Assembly: GCA_963995525.1 (NCBI GenBank)
Contig: OZ023207.1
Span: 4,858,132 to 4,922,131, forward strand
DNA from: Escarpia spicata
Taxonomy: Eukaryota; Annelida; Polychaeta; Sabellida; Siboglinidae
Direction: 5' to 3'
DNA length: 64,000 bases
Positions within the stretch are counted from its first letter, which is position 1. Each line of letters begins with the position of its first letter. Below the pieces are notes generated by a model. That model saw only the letters and a program-made list of their open reading frames with translations. It did no database searches and was not told where the DNA came from. Below, one piece after another: positions 63,154 through 64,000 of the stretch. A program made the translations under genes and the position numbers.

Positions 63154-63681
63154 GTGTGTAGTGCCGAGGGTAAGTTACGGGTACATAGTATTTGAGTATA
63201 TACTGATCGTAGTGGGTAGTTTTCGTGTAGTTTACTTTCTTCTTGGACTCATAATTAGCCCATTTTCTGCCTAGTAGTGGCATATAATGTTGAGTCAGTG
63301 CTTATGCACAATCACCTCACCTCAACTCTTAACATTTGACTCGATTTCAGGCATGAAAATATGGCATTATATGCATTTTGAGGCAATTAATATCGTTGAA
63401 TCGTCAAAGTAACCATCTCAAGCGATTCCTCATGCCACATTTATACGAAAACGTAGGTTCATTTTTCTTTGTACGATGAATGGTTCAAAAGTTATGGGTA
63501 TCCTTGATTTTACGAGTCGCGCGTGACAAAATCCAAGGTGGCCGCCAAACGGACCCCTTCGGACATTATTTGGAAATGGAAACATCCAAATTTGTTTACT
63601 AGACACCTTCGGGGTTGCAAAAAAAGTAACTTTTATTTAGAAATCCACTGGGTGCATGAGGCATACGTCCCGACTGTACTA

Positions 63682-63829
63682 TACAAACTATAAACAAAAC
63701 AAATCAACGAAAGGTAACAATATTGTAAGCCAAGCGTTTTTGTATTACATATGTTCTATGTTAATATACGTAGTTACAACATTATGTGATCATTTAATAA
63801 TAATTACTGTATATACCTTCATTTATCAA
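63682..63829. other. Short flank between T4 and the terminal LINE
   Basis: AT-rich, nothing recognised. Confidence 0.4.
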
Positions 63830-64000
63830 AAGCATTTGACACAATTGATCACAATATATTGATACAGAAGTTAAATTACTACAGATTAAATGACACGGCT
63901 CTGGATCTTTGTAAGAGTTCTCTACAAATTATTAAGCAGTACGTAGAAATTAAAAATGTTAAGTCTAAGGAAATAGTCATCAACACGGGTATACCTCAAG
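63830..64000 (+). mobile_element. LINE reverse transcriptase, cut by the window edge
   Basis: The plus strand reads LSKAFDTIDHNILIQKLNYY, RLNDTALDLCKSSLQIIKQY, VEIKNVKSKEIVINTGIPQ, blocks 3 and 4 of a non-LTR reverse transcriptase, open to the edge. G-I-P-Q at the end should be followed by the L-G-P-L-L-F block seen in the nested LINE at 61,780. It may be intact beyond the window. Confidence 0.85.

Larger units (their letters stand above)
59877..63681 (+). mobile_element. DNA transposon T4 with about 480-bp terminal inverted repeats
   Basis: The left end TAGTACAGTCGGAAGGTATG at 59,877 and the complement at 63,681 start inverted repeats that can be followed to about 60,355 on the left and 63,198 on the right. 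Matching blocks include ATTTGGATATTCCCATTTCC, AAAATCAAGGATACCCATAA, GGAATCGCTTGAGATGG and CCCACTACGATCAGTAT. Identity is roughly 80-85 percent by eye. No clear target duplication is visible. It contains a broken gene at 61,811-63,153 and a nested LINE at 60,900-61,795, and its left side lies against a LINE ORF1 fragment. Confidence 0.85.

Noticed and set aside
63656..63862. A 68-codon plus-strand frame at the right edge
   Set aside because: It overlaps the T4 end and the LINE RT in a different frame and has no support.

Overview
This window is nuclear DNA from an animal, most likely a marine invertebrate. I cannot fix the phylum. The evidence is spliced exons with consensus donors and acceptors, several clades of non-LTR retrotransposon (R2, RTE, CR1/L2-like), tRNA-derived SINEs, DNA transposons with inverted repeats, a C2H2 zinc-finger gene, and a very heavy load of satellites and (TG)n microsatellites. 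There is no bacterial operon structure. All confident host genes read on the minus strand.

Left third (0-24 kb). A split minus-strand gene (gene B) runs from about 21.3 kb to 1.1 kb. Its spliced product resembles a tyrosine-recombinase (Crypton-like) protein with two zinc fingers. Its catalytic Arg-II and Tyr positions look substituted, which suggests a domesticated, inactive enzyme. Its introns hold a 5.8-kb array of a 100-bp satellite (3.2-9.1 kb), a 4.7-kb DNA transposon (11,699-16,435) with two further insertions or expansions inside it, a 65-bp array, the left end of a third related transposon, and a non-autonomous hAT-like element. An intronless-looking seven-finger C2H2 gene lies at 22.0-22.95 kb, with a possible 5-prime exon near 23.8 kb.

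Middle (24-28.7 kb). LINE wreckage: one LINE whose two halves are in swapped order, another that kept its endonuclease and 3-prime pieces but lost its reverse transcriptase, a 42-bp minisatellite, and a short stretch with nuclear-receptor and CRE-like sites.

Right half (28.7-57.3 kb). Twelve minus-strand exons can be chained into one open frame of 754 codons including the stop (gene A, 57,234 down to 28,755). All eleven junctions agree in splice phase. I do not recognise the protein. Its introns contain an R2-clade element inserted in the YADD region of a CR1-like LINE, two inverted LINE 3-prime ends, a 4.2-kb DNA transposon (41,878-46,090) with a repeated GTATCCATAC motif, an RTE fragment, SINEs, and minisatellites with periods of 11, 21, 36, 42-50 and 80 bp. 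The 36-bp array repeats the splice donor of exon 9.

Right edge (57.3-64 kb). Long (TG)n, a hairpin, a LINE ORF1 fragment, and a 3.8-kb transposon with roughly 480-bp terminal inverted repeats that carries a nested LINE. The window closes inside another LINE reverse transcriptase.

Nothing here works as an operon. The main story is two host genes with introns stretched by transposons and tandem arrays, and a set of related but poorly described DNA transposons.
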